Of a stretch of DNA of 7,895 nucleotides, positions 1-6,201 are shown piece after piece. The stretch comes from Anaerolineaceae bacterium. GTDB taxonomy: Bacteria > Chloroflexota > Anaerolineae > JAAYZQ01. Within the stretch, counting starts at the first letter, position 1; every line of letters starts with the position of its first letter. Position numbers and translations under genes: made by a program. The DNA lies in contig JAAYZQ010000074.1 in assembly GCA_012514775.1 (NCBI GenBank), positions 1 to 7,895 of the forward strand. The letters are read 5' to 3'. A model generated the notes under the pieces. It saw only the letters and a program-made list of their open reading frames with translations, was not told where the DNA came from and did not search any database.

Positions 1-1235
1 ATTTCGGCCTCGTCGCGGATGCCGCCCAGGGAGACGCGCACGAACTTGCGGCCCAGGGCCTCGGCGATGGACCGGCCCAGGGATGTCTTGCCCGTGCCGG
101 GCGGCCCGACAAAGCACAGGATGGGGCTGCGCGTGGAAGGCTTGCCCTCCGACAGCTTGCGCACCGCCAGGTACTCCAGGATACGCTCCTTGGCCCGCGG
201 CAGCCCGTAGTGGTTGGCATCCAGGGCCTTGGCTACCTGGGCGATGTCCAGGTTGTCCGTCGTCGCCTCGGTCCAGGGCAGATCCAGGAGCCAGTCGATG
301 TAGGTGCGAATGATGGCCGTCTCGGGCGACGCCGGCGGCATGGCCTTCAGGCGGCTCATCTCCTTGCGGGCCTTGGCCATCACCTCGTCGGGCAGCTCCG
401 TCCGGGCGAGCTTTTCCTCCAGGTCCTGGAGCTCGGCCGTTTCCCCGTCCATCTCGCCCAGCTCGCTCTGGATGGCCCGCATCTGCTCGCGCAGGTAGAA
501 CTCGCGCTGCGAGCGGTCCACCTCTTGCTGGACCTTGTCGTGGATGGTGTATTCCAGCTCCAACACGTCCAGCTCGTTGGCCAGCAGGATGCTCAGGCGC
601 TGCAGCCGCTCAGAAGGCTCCAGGAGCTCCAGCAGCTCCTGGTGATCGGGCATGTCCAGGTCGAGGAGCGAGCCGATGAGGTCCGCCAGAGGGCCAGGCT
701 GGTCAATGTTCATGGCCGCCACGTAGGCATCGTCGGGCAGGGTGCGCGACAAGTGGACCACCTTTTCGAACAGCGACAGGACGGCGCGCATGAGCGCCTC
801 GGTGCCCAGGCTGACGTGCTGCGACTCGGGCATCGGCTGAATGCTGGCCCGAATATATGGTCTCGTCTGGCTCAGGCCGGCAATCTGCACCCGACGCCGG
901 CCCTGTCCCAGGACGTTGGTCGTGCCATCAGGCATGCGCAGGATCCGGCCCACCACCATTTCGACGCCAACGGTGTGCAGGTCTTCCATCTCTGGATCCT
1001 GCACCTCGGGATCGCGCTGGGCAACGACCACCACGCGGTTGTCGGTGGCCATGGCCGCCTCGACAGCCTTGATGGAACGGTCGCGGCCCACGGCCAGGGA
1101 CCTCATCATGCCCGGAAAGACGACGGTATCCCGCAGCGGCAGCAGCGGGAGGTCGTCGGCAAAAACCTGGTCGCTTTCGTCGCTGAAAGCGTCCACATTC
1201 AACATGCTAAAATCAAAGTCGTAATCGTAACTCAA
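1..1235 (-). CDS. lon: ATP-dependent protease Lon, N-terminal half (3' end cut by window edge)
   Basis: Lon is a cytoplasmic hexameric AAA+ serine protease that degrades misfolded and regulatory proteins. Reading the minus strand gives one unbroken frame of about 411 codons. Residues about 29-220 are the Lon substrate-binding domain, opening with 'LPLLPLRDTVVFPGMM'. Residues about 236-256 form the charged helix 'REFYLREQMRAIQSELGE'. The linker 'YIDWLLDLPW' and the AAA+ entry 'HYGLPRAKERILEYLAVRKL' follow. Walker A 'GPPGTGKT' is at residues 377-384 (bases 84-107), then 'FVRVSLGGIRDEAE'. Walker B, the sensors and the Ser-Lys protease domain lie beyond base 1. The start is chosen as TTG at 1235: an in-frame TAG lies two codons upstream and GGAGG lies 11 nt upstream. 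The alternative, ATG at 1205, has no Shine-Dalgarno. It follows folC on the same strand but has its own promoter. No CIRCE-like repeat is seen upstream. The family call is near certain; the start is not. Confidence 0.95.
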   Translation of the reverse strand, partial: MSYDYDFDFSMLNVDAFSDESDQVFADDLPLLPLRDTVVFPGMMRSLAVGRDRSIKAVEAAMATDNRVVVVAQRDPEVQDPEMEDLHTVGVEMVVGRILRMPDGTTNVLGQGRRRVQIAGLSQTRPYIRASIQPMPESQHVSLGTEALMRAVLSLFEKVVHLSRTLPDDAYVAAMNIDQPGPLADLIGSLLDLDMPDHQELLELLEPSERLQRLSILLANELDVLELEYTIHDKVQQEVDRSQREFYLREQMRAIQSELGEMDGETAELQDLEEKLARTELPDEVMAKARKEMSRLKAMPPASPETAIIRTYIDWLLDLPWTEATTDNLDIAQVAKALDANHYGLPRAKERILEYLAVRKLSEGKPSTRSPILCFVGPPGTGKTSLGRSIAEALGRKFVRVSLGGIRDEAE

Positions 1236-1246
1236 CGCCTAATCCG

Positions 1247-1251
1247 CCTCC
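1247..1251 (-). promoter_or_regulatory. Shine-Dalgarno of lon (GGAGG)
   Basis: On the minus strand GGAGG lies 11 nt before TTG 1235 and 41 nt before ATG 1205. It therefore favours the TTG start, although an 11 nt gap is a little longer than ideal. Confidence 0.55.
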
Positions 1252-1280
1252 GAATCAGAGAAAAAAGTTCAAGTGAGCAC

Positions 1281-1310
1281 AGTATAGACGATAAGACCGC
1301 CATGTGTCAA
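1281..1310 (-). promoter_or_regulatory. Sigma70-type promoter of lon
   Basis: On the minus strand a perfect -35 TTGACA (1310-1305) is followed by an 18 bp spacer and a -10 TATACT (1286-1281). The predicted transcript starts near 1274 and leaves a leader of about 40 nt before TTG 1235. The TGA inside the -35 box (1309-1307) is the stop codon of folC, so this promoter overlaps the end of the upstream gene. No terminator separates the two genes, so read-through from folC into lon is also possible. Confidence 0.75.
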
Positions 1311-2653
1311 GTTGGGTCTACAGGTGGCAGTGGCAAGCCCTGCCGGGCAAACCAGGCCTCGCGGACCTCGGCGGCGACAAACACCGAGCCCGTGCAACAG
1401 ATGAGGTCCCGGGGACCGGCATCCTGCAGGGCCATCTCCAGGGCGCGGGGGATAGAGTCGCTCACCTCCATCTCAAAGCCCATCTCCCCGGCCCGCTCCT
1501 GGAACCAGGCAGGGGCGGCGGCGCGGGGATGGCGCGAGCGCGTGGCGATGGCCCGGCTGGCGGACGGCAGGAGCGCCCGGAACAGCTCGGGCGTGGCATG
1601 GTCGGCCGAGCCCCCCAGGAGGAGGATGAGCCGCCTGTTGGGGCAGTGCCTTTCCAGGGCCGCCATGAGCTTGCGGGCAGAGTCGCCGTTGTGGGCGCTG
1701 TCGGCGACCAGCAGGGGCTCCCGCGACAGGATCTCCAGGCGACCGGGCCACTGGATGGCGCCCAGGCCACGGCGGAGGGCGTCGGGCGCCAGGCGCAGGC
1801 CCGCTTCCCAGATGGCGGCGACGGCCGTGGCGGCATTCACCAGCTGATGCTCGCCAAGGAGAGGCATCCAGGCATCCTCCAGCGGGGGCGCCGCCCCGGC
1901 CTCGTGGCGGACCGTCAGGTGCTGCCCCTCCAGGTCAAAGGCGCCCGGCTGCCAGGTCCAGTCTCGCCCGATCAGGGAGAGGGGCGCGCCCTGCTCGCGG
2001 CAGACCTCCTCGATGACCGCCAGGGCCTCGTCGGGCTGGGGCGCGCAGACGACGGGGACCCCGGGCTTGACGATGCCCGCCTTCTCGAAGGCGATGCGGG
2101 CCAGCGTGTTGCCCAGGACGGCCACGTGGTCCAGGCTGATGGCGGTGATCACCGCGGCGCGGGGCAGGACCACGTTGGTGGCGTCCAGGCGACCCCCGAG
2201 ACCCACCTCCAGCACGGCCCACTCCACCCGCTGCTCCGCGAACCAGGCAAAGGCCAGCCCGGTCATGATCTCGAAGGTGGTGATGTCGTCCACCTGGCGG
2301 ACGAGGGACCGGGTGCTCTCCACCAGGCGCACGACGTCCGCCTCAGGGATCAAGGCCCCACCGGCCTGTATCCGCTCGCGAAAGGAGTGCAGGTGGGGAG
2401 AGGTGTACAGGCCGGTCTTCAGGCCGGCGGCGCGCAGGATCGACTCGACCAGGGCCGCCGTGGATCCCTTGCCCTTGGTGCCGGCAACGTGCAGCGACGG
2501 AAACGCCTGCTGCGGATCGCCCAGCAGCGCCAAAAAGTGCCGCATACGGTCGAGGTTGTAGAACTCGGGCGCGTATGCGGCAAATCCTCGTTTTTCGTAA
2601 TCGGTGAAACTGTAGAGATAGTTGAGAGCGTCTCGATAGCCGTTGGGCTGCAT
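1307..2653 (-). CDS. folC: Bifunctional dihydrofolate synthase / folylpolyglutamate synthase
   Basis: A cytoplasmic Mur-ligase-family enzyme that adds glutamate, using ATP, to dihydropteroate or tetrahydrofolate, making and retaining folates. The 448-residue product is close to the usual FolC length (about 420-450). Visible motifs: N-terminal 'YLYSFTDYEKRG' (12-23); P-loop 'HVAGTKGKGST' (55-65), where K replaces the commoner N but is allowed in the family signature; 'YTSPHL' (83-88); 'VLEVGLGGRLDATNVV' (147-162), matching the second FolC signature; 'SLDH' (173-176); 'FEKAGIVKPG' (189-198), which holds the lysine that is carbamylated in characterised members; 'PGRLE' (303-307); 'DSAHNG' (318-323) in place of the usual DGAHNP; and 'TGSVFVAAEVR' (421-431). 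The start is the only in-frame ATG near the promoter. Ribosome binding is ambiguous: AGGAG lies 13 nt upstream (2667-2671) and AGGA 4 nt upstream (2658-2661). It is transcribed away from the GT-C-like gene and its stop lies inside the lon promoter. Whether both activities or only FPGS are present cannot be told from sequence. Confidence 0.95.
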   Translation of the reverse strand: MQPNGYRDALNYLYSFTDYEKRGFAAYAPEFYNLDRMRHFLALLGDPQQAFPSLHVAGTKGKGSTAALVESILRAAGLKTGLYTSPHLHSFRERIQAGGALIPEADVVRLVESTRSLVRQVDDITTFEIMTGLAFAWFAEQRVEWAVLEVGLGGRLDATNVVLPRAAVITAISLDHVAVLGNTLARIAFEKAGIVKPGVPVVCAPQPDEALAVIEEVCREQGAPLSLIGRDWTWQPGAFDLEGQHLTVRHEAGAAPPLEDAWMPLLGEHQLVNAATAVAAIWEAGLRLAPDALRRGLGAIQWPGRLEILSREPLLVADSAHNGDSARKLMAALERHCPNRRLILLLGGSADHATPELFRALLPSASRAIATRSRHPRAAAPAWFQERAGEMGFEMEVSDSIPRALEMALQDAGPRDLICCTGSVFVAAEVREAWFARQGLPLPPVDPT

Positions 2654-2691
2654 TGCGTCCTGTTGTCTCCTGCAATCGGTCGGGCAGGGCT

Positions 2692-2720
2692 ATTCTATCT
2701 CAATTGTGCGCAAATGTAAA
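2692..2720 (-). promoter_or_regulatory. Sigma70-type promoter of folC
   Basis: On the minus strand -35 TTTACA (2720-2715), a 17 bp spacer and -10 TAGAAT (2697-2692). Transcription would begin near 2685, leaving a leader of about 30 nt before ATG 2653. The spacer contains the 6-bp palindrome TGCGCA (2707-2712), flanked by CAATT and AATTG arms (2701-2705 and 2720-2724), a weak candidate operator. Confidence 0.65.
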
Positions 2721-2721
2721 A

Positions 2722-2750
2722 TTGCCAAATCGCTGCGAGGATGGTATCAT
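2722..2750 (+). promoter_or_regulatory. Probable promoter of the GT-C-like membrane protein gene
   Basis: On the plus strand TTGCCA (2722-2727), a 17 bp spacer and an extended -10, TGG-TATCAT (2742-2750). The -35 box is 1 bp from the folC -35 box on the opposite strand. The predicted start near 2757 would leave only about 15 nt before TTG 2772, with the Shine-Dalgarno at the very 5' end. An upstream -10-like TAAAAT (2717-2722) without a good -35 is an alternative. Confidence 0.45.
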
Positions 2751-2756
2751 GGGCTC

Positions 2757-2761
2757 GGAGG
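2757..2761 (+). promoter_or_regulatory. Shine-Dalgarno deciding the TTG 2772 start (GGAGG)
   Basis: GGAGG lies 10 nt before an in-frame TTG. The open frame extends upstream to ATG 2643, but that start would lie inside the folC coding region and upstream of the promoter, and would add about 43 residues unlike a membrane protein N-terminus. Confidence 0.5.
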
Positions 2762-2771
2762 GAACGAGAGG

Positions 2772-5474
2772 TTGCAGAGACGCTGGCCGCTTCACCTGGG
2801 AGTCCTGCTGGTCTATGGGCTGTTGGCCCTGGCCCTCACCTATCCCCTGGCCGCCCACCTGGGCAGCCACGTCCCGGGCAACGGCATCGACGATCCGCCC
2901 CTCACCTGGAACCTGTGGTGGGTGCGCACCGCCCTCCTGGAAAAGGGCACCAACCCCTTCCAGTGTGACTATCTCTTTTACCCCCTGGGCATCAACCTCT
3001 CCTTCTATACCCTGACGGTGCTCAACGGGCTGCTGTCCATCCCCCTTCAGGCTGTCCTGCCGCTGGTGGTGAGCAGCAACCTGCTGCTCCTGTCCTCCTT
3101 TGTCCTGGGCGGGTATGGTACGTTCCTGCTGGCCCTGGCGGTGATGCGCGAGGGAGAGGGGACCAGGCACCTGCCGGCCCTTGCCGCCGGCCTGATCTAT
3201 GCCTTTTCGTCGAGCAAGCTGTTCTACGCGGCCCTGGGCCAGTGGAACATTGCCAGCTCGCAATGGATCCCCTATTATGTCCTGGCCCTGGTCCTGCTGG
3301 CCCGCCGGCCCGGCGGCCTGCGCCTGCCCTTCCTGGCCGGCCTGTTCTTGCTCCTCCAGGCCTATGCCGAGATGACCTATGCCTCTTTCCTGGTGCTCTT
3401 TACCGGGCTCTGGCTGGCCTGGAACCTGCTGCTGCCCCCGGCCAGCGCCCCGGCCGGCCCGCCGCGGCGGCGACACGCCGCCCGGCTGGTCCTGGCCACG
3501 GGCGTGGTGGCCCTCGTATTTCTTGTGGGGATGCTCCCCCAGTTGGCGGCCATGCTGCCCGACCTGCGCGCCGAAGGCGACATCTGGGGCCAGGGTGGCG
3601 GCTTTGCCGACGTCTTCTCGGCCGATCTTCTGGGATTCTTGATGCCCACGGCGCTGCATCCCTGGCTTGGCGGCCTGGGCGAGCGCCTGGCCTTTCACCG
3701 CAGCGTGGGACAACAGGTCTATCCCGGCTACGCCGTCCTGGGCCTGGCGGCTGTTGGTGCCCTGGCCTGGCGCCGCCGGCCGGCGGCCCGCTTCTGGGCG
3801 CTTTCGTCCCTGGTCTTCTGGCTGCTGACCCTGGGGCCGACTTTGCAGGTGAACGGGCGCGACACCGGCCTGCCCCTGCCCTTTGCCCTGGTGGAGCAAC
3901 TGCCCTTTTTCCAGGGCAACCGCTATCCCAGCCGCTACAGCGTCATGCTCACCCTCAGCCTGGCGCTGCTGGCCGCCATGGGACTGGCCTGGCTGGCGGG
4001 CCGGCCGGCCGAGGGGCGGGGGCGGGAAAGGAGGGCCGGCGCCGTGCCCGCCGGGGGGCGCCCCGTCTTTCGCGCCGTGGCCGCCGCCCTCGCGGCCGTC
4101 TTTGTCTTCGAGCACCTGTCGGTGCCGCTGCCCCTGTCGAATATGGCCGTGCCGGCCGTGTACGAAACCGTGGCGCGGACGATGCCCGGCGATTTCGCCC
4201 TGCTGGACCTGCCCCTGGCGTGGCGCAACGGCGCACGGGTGACCGGCACCCAGGATCCGCTGATCATGTTCGAGCAGTACTACCAATCGGTGCACGGCAA
4301 AAGGCTTCTGGGGGGCAACACCTCGCGGAACCCGAGCCAGAAGTTCCAGTATTTTGCCGAGGCCGCCGTCATTAACACGCTCATCGCCCTGGAGACGGGC
4401 CACACCGTCACGCCGGGCGACGTGGAGGCCGATGCCGCCATCGCACCCCAGGTGCTCCGCTTCTTTGACGTGCAGGCCATCGTCGTCCATCCCGAGGTAG
4501 TGGGGCCCGAGGTGGTGCCCTACCTTGAGGCCATCCTACCTCTGGAAACCCTCTATCGCGACGAGGAGGCCGTGGCCTACCGGGTCGGGCTCCCGCCGTG
4601 GCCCGAGCGCTGGACCGCCCGGGCGGGAGATCCCCTGGGGGGCCTGAGCTTTGCCGAGGGTTGGAGCCCGGCGGCGGGGGAGGTTGCCTGGGCTCAGCGG
4701 CCCGCGGTGCGGCTGCTGGTACCCTCCGGGGGCGGGCAGGTGCGCCTGAGCTTTCGCGCCTACGCGCCCGGGCCCGACCAGCGGCTGCAAGTTGAGGCCG
4801 GCGGGCAGCGCTCGGCCTGGTTGGCGCTGGCGGCCGGCTGGCAGGATTACGAGCTCGATCTGGAGCTGAACTCGGGGCTCAACGAGGTCTGGCTGCACTT
4901 TGACAGGCTTTACCCGGCGGCCGGCACCCGCCTTCCGGGCGCGTCGCGCGCCATTGGCACCACCGGCGTCGAATCGCCCGTGAGCCTGGCCGTGGCCAGC
5001 GCCGGGCAGGAGGTGGGCGACCTGGCCGAGATTTATGTCGAGGGCCGGGACGTGTCGCCCGGCGGGCGGGGCTATAACCTGGCAGTCATCGACCCGGCAA
5101 GCGGCGGCGTGGAGGCAACGGCGAATTTCGACACGCACCTGGACGAGGGCGCCAGCGCGGCCCTGGCGGCCTTTGTGGCGCAGGTGCCACCCGGCCGCAT
5201 CGTGGCCGTGGCCGCGGCCGACGAGGCCTCGCGGCTGCTGGGCGCCGACGCTGTCGAGGCGCTGCGTGGCCTGGGCGCCGCGGGCGACCTCCGCGATAGG
5301 TTCCGCTGGGGCCACGCCTTCATCGGCGTCCAGGGAGCCGCCCCGGGCACCGCCCTCGAGGCCCTGGACTGGAAGCGCCCGGTGCGCGTCGTCGCCGGCG
5401 AGGGGGCCACCGAACCCCACCTGGCCGCGGCATTTGGCCCCCTCACCTTTGCCACCCGCGCCCCCGGGCCCTGA
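2772..5474 (+). CDS. Polytopic GT-C-like membrane protein with C-terminal ILEI/FAM3-like domain
   Basis: About 900 residues from TTG 2772. Residues 1-455 hold about 11-12 hydrophobic segments (first 8-30, last 432-453). The first outside loop has the acidic block 'NGIDDPPLTWNLWW' (37-50) and then 'YLFYPLG' (68-73), the arrangement seen in GT-C (PMT-like) glycosyltransferases, where acidic loop residues bind a lipid-linked sugar donor. A later loop has 'FFQGNRYPSRYSVM' (379-392). Residues 456-610 form an extracytoplasmic alpha/beta region. Residues 620-715 look like a beta-sandwich ('QVRLSFRAYAPG', 'YELDLELNSGLNEVWLHF'). Residues 735-870 match the ILEI/FAM3 pattern: 'GRGYNLAVIDPASGGV' (765-780), 'FDTH', 'VPPGRIVAVAAADEASRLL' (805-823) and 'FRWGHAFIGVQG' (844-855). 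The TTG start follows GGAGG and gives a natural signal-anchor N-terminus. It is divergent from folC and 82 bp before efp, which has its own promoter. A role in transferring sugars to envelope glycans or proteins is inferred; the substrate is unknown, and catalysis is not proven by the motifs seen. Confidence 0.8.
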   Translation: MQRRWPLHLGVLLVYGLLALALTYPLAAHLGSHVPGNGIDDPPLTWNLWWVRTALLEKGTNPFQCDYLFYPLGINLSFYTLTVLNGLLSIPLQAVLPLVVSSNLLLLSSFVLGGYGTFLLALAVMREGEGTRHLPALAAGLIYAFSSSKLFYAALGQWNIASSQWIPYYVLALVLLARRPGGLRLPFLAGLFLLLQAYAEMTYASFLVLFTGLWLAWNLLLPPASAPAGPPRRRHAARLVLATGVVALVFLVGMLPQLAAMLPDLRAEGDIWGQGGGFADVFSADLLGFLMPTALHPWLGGLGERLAFHRSVGQQVYPGYAVLGLAAVGALAWRRRPAARFWALSSLVFWLLTLGPTLQVNGRDTGLPLPFALVEQLPFFQGNRYPSRYSVMLTLSLALLAAMGLAWLAGRPAEGRGRERRAGAVPAGGRPVFRAVAAALAAVFVFEHLSVPLPLSNMAVPAVYETVARTMPGDFALLDLPLAWRNGARVTGTQDPLIMFEQYYQSVHGKRLLGGNTSRNPSQKFQYFAEAAVINTLIALETGHTVTPGDVEADAAIAPQVLRFFDVQAIVVHPEVVGPEVVPYLEAILPLETLYRDEEAVAYRVGLPPWPERWTARAGDPLGGLSFAEGWSPAAGEVAWAQRPAVRLLVPSGGGQVRLSFRAYAPGPDQRLQVEAGGQRSAWLALAAGWQDYELDLELNSGLNEVWLHFDRLYPAAGTRLPGASRAIGTTGVESPVSLAVASAGQEVGDLAEIYVEGRDVSPGGRGYNLAVIDPASGGVEATANFDTHLDEGASAALAAFVAQVPPGRIVAVAAADEASRLLGADAVEALRGLGAAGDLRDRFRWGHAFIGVQGAAPGTALEALDWKRPVRVVAGEGATEPHLAAAFGPLTFATRAPGP

Positions 5475-5495
5475 TCTCCAATCTATCGGCCCCAT

Positions 5496-5524
5496 TTGAC
5501 AGCCCCCGGCCAAGCATCTATAAT
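5496..5524 (+). promoter_or_regulatory. Consensus sigma70 promoter of efp
   Basis: Perfect -35 TTGACA (5496-5501), an optimal 17 bp spacer and a perfect -10 TATAAT (5519-5524). Transcription should begin near 5531, leaving a leader of about 26 nt. This suggests strong constitutive expression independent of the upstream membrane protein gene. Confidence 0.85.
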
Positions 5525-5544
5525 CCAACATCGAGTCAGAAACC

Positions 5545-5550
5545 AAGGAG
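5545..5550 (+). promoter_or_regulatory. Shine-Dalgarno of efp (AAGGAG)
   Basis: AAGGAG sits 6 nt before ATG 5557. With the consensus promoter just upstream it fixes the start and predicts efficient translation. Confidence 0.85.
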
Positions 5551-5556
5551 TAACCG

Positions 5557-6114
5557 ATGATCGACGTTAACGAGCTGCGCAAAGGTGTCACCTTTACCAT
5601 GGACGGCGAGCTGTTCAAGGTGATCGAGTACCAACACTACAAGCCCGGCCGCGGCAAGGCCGTCATCCGCACCAGGCTGCGGAACCTGCGCAGCGGCTCC
5701 ACAATCGACAAGACCTTTACCTCGGGTGACCGGGTGCAGGACATTCGCCTCGATCATCAGACGGTTCAGTATCTGTACAACGACGGCGAGTTCTACTATT
5801 TCATGGACACGGAAACGTTCGAGCAGTTCCCCCTTCCCAACGCGCTCCTGGAGGACGCCCGGCCCTTCCTGGTGGAGAACATGCAGATCGAGCTCTCCAG
5901 CTACGAAGGGGAGGCGCTGGACGTCGAGCTGCCCATCACCGTCGACCTGGAGGTGATCGACGCCCCGCCAGGCTTTGCCGGCGACACGGCCCAGGGAGCC
6001 ACCAAGGAGATCACACTGCAGACGGGGCACAAGGTCTTTGTCCCCCTGTTCATCTCCAAGGGCGACGTGCTGCGCATCGACACGCGAGACGGACGCTACG
6101 TGACCCGGGTGTGA
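5557..6114 (+). CDS. efp: Elongation factor P
   Basis: EF-P binds between the P and E sites of stalled ribosomes and promotes peptide-bond formation at polyproline stretches. The 185-residue product has the standard length and three beta-barrel domains. The N-terminal KOW-like domain (about 1-62) carries the tip loop 'HYKPGRGKA' (27-35); domain II is about 65-127 ('YLYNDGEFYYFMDTETFEQF'); domain III is about 129-185 with 'PPGFAGDTAQGATK' (137-150) and 'TGHKVFVPLFISKGD' (156-170), close to the EF-P signature. The tip residue that in E. coli is the modified Lys34 is here Arg32, as in the Arg-type EF-Ps; whether it is modified cannot be seen. It is monocistronic: own consensus promoter, good Shine-Dalgarno, and an intrinsic terminator 36 nt after the stop. 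No modification enzyme gene (epmA/epmB or earP) is in the window. Confidence 0.98.
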   Translation: MIDVNELRKGVTFTMDGELFKVIEYQHYKPGRGKAVIRTRLRNLRSGSTIDKTFTSGDRVQDIRLDHQTVQYLYNDGEFYYFMDTETFEQFPLPNALLEDARPFLVENMQIELSSYEGEALDVELPITVDLEVIDAPPGFAGDTAQGATKEITLQTGHKVFVPLFISKGDVLRIDTRDGRYVTRV

Positions 6115-6149
6115 GACCATGCCCCCCGGATCGACATCGAGATCGACGA

Positions 6150-6177
6150 GGGCCTTCTCTTGCGAGAAGGCCCTTTT
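6150..6177 (+). terminator. Rho-independent terminator of efp
   Basis: A perfect 10-bp stem GGGCCTTCTC / GAGAAGGCCC (6150-6159 and 6164-6173) with a TTGC loop, followed by TTTT and then CGATCC. The stem can be extended by one A:T pair at the base. The T-tract lies only on the plus-strand side, so it serves efp; the convergent gene has no T-tract after its copy of the stem. Copies of GGATCGA (6128-6134) and TCGATCC (6177-6183, 6187-6193) flank the hairpin and could form an outer stem. Confidence 0.85.
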
Positions 6178-6201
6178 CGATCCTTATCGATCCCTGCGCG
6201 G

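Noticed and set aside
1261..1266. Run of six T on the minus strand after folC as a terminator
   Set aside because: No stable GC-rich hairpin precedes it; it lies in the lon leader downstream of the lon -10 box.
1271..1310. CIRCE or other heat-shock operator at lon
   Set aside because: GTGCTCAC superficially resembles half a CIRCE arm, but the inverted partner and the 9-bp spacing are absent.
210..1847. 545-codon open frame on the plus strand across lon and the 3' part of folC
   Set aside because: It is antisense to two clearly recognised genes, has low-complexity His/Gln/Arg-rich composition typical of GC-rich shadow frames, and matches no family.
1304..2719. 471-codon plus-strand frame opposite folC
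   Set aside because: It mirrors folC almost exactly; its composition is Gly/Gln/Asp/Arg-rich with no domain, as expected of an antisense shadow.
2700..4490. 596-codon minus-strand frame opposite the membrane protein gene
   Set aside because: Gly/Gln-rich shadow of a Leu/Ala/Pro-rich membrane protein, with no promoter or recognisable domain.
5466..5493. Possible terminator after the membrane protein gene (GGGCC ... GGCCCC)
   Set aside because: The stem is only 5 bp with a 17-nt loop and no T-tract; the efp promoter begins immediately after.
4536..5618. 360-codon minus-strand frame running into the start of efp
   Set aside because: It overlaps the efp promoter and start as well as the ILEI-like region on the other strand, and its composition is shadow-like.
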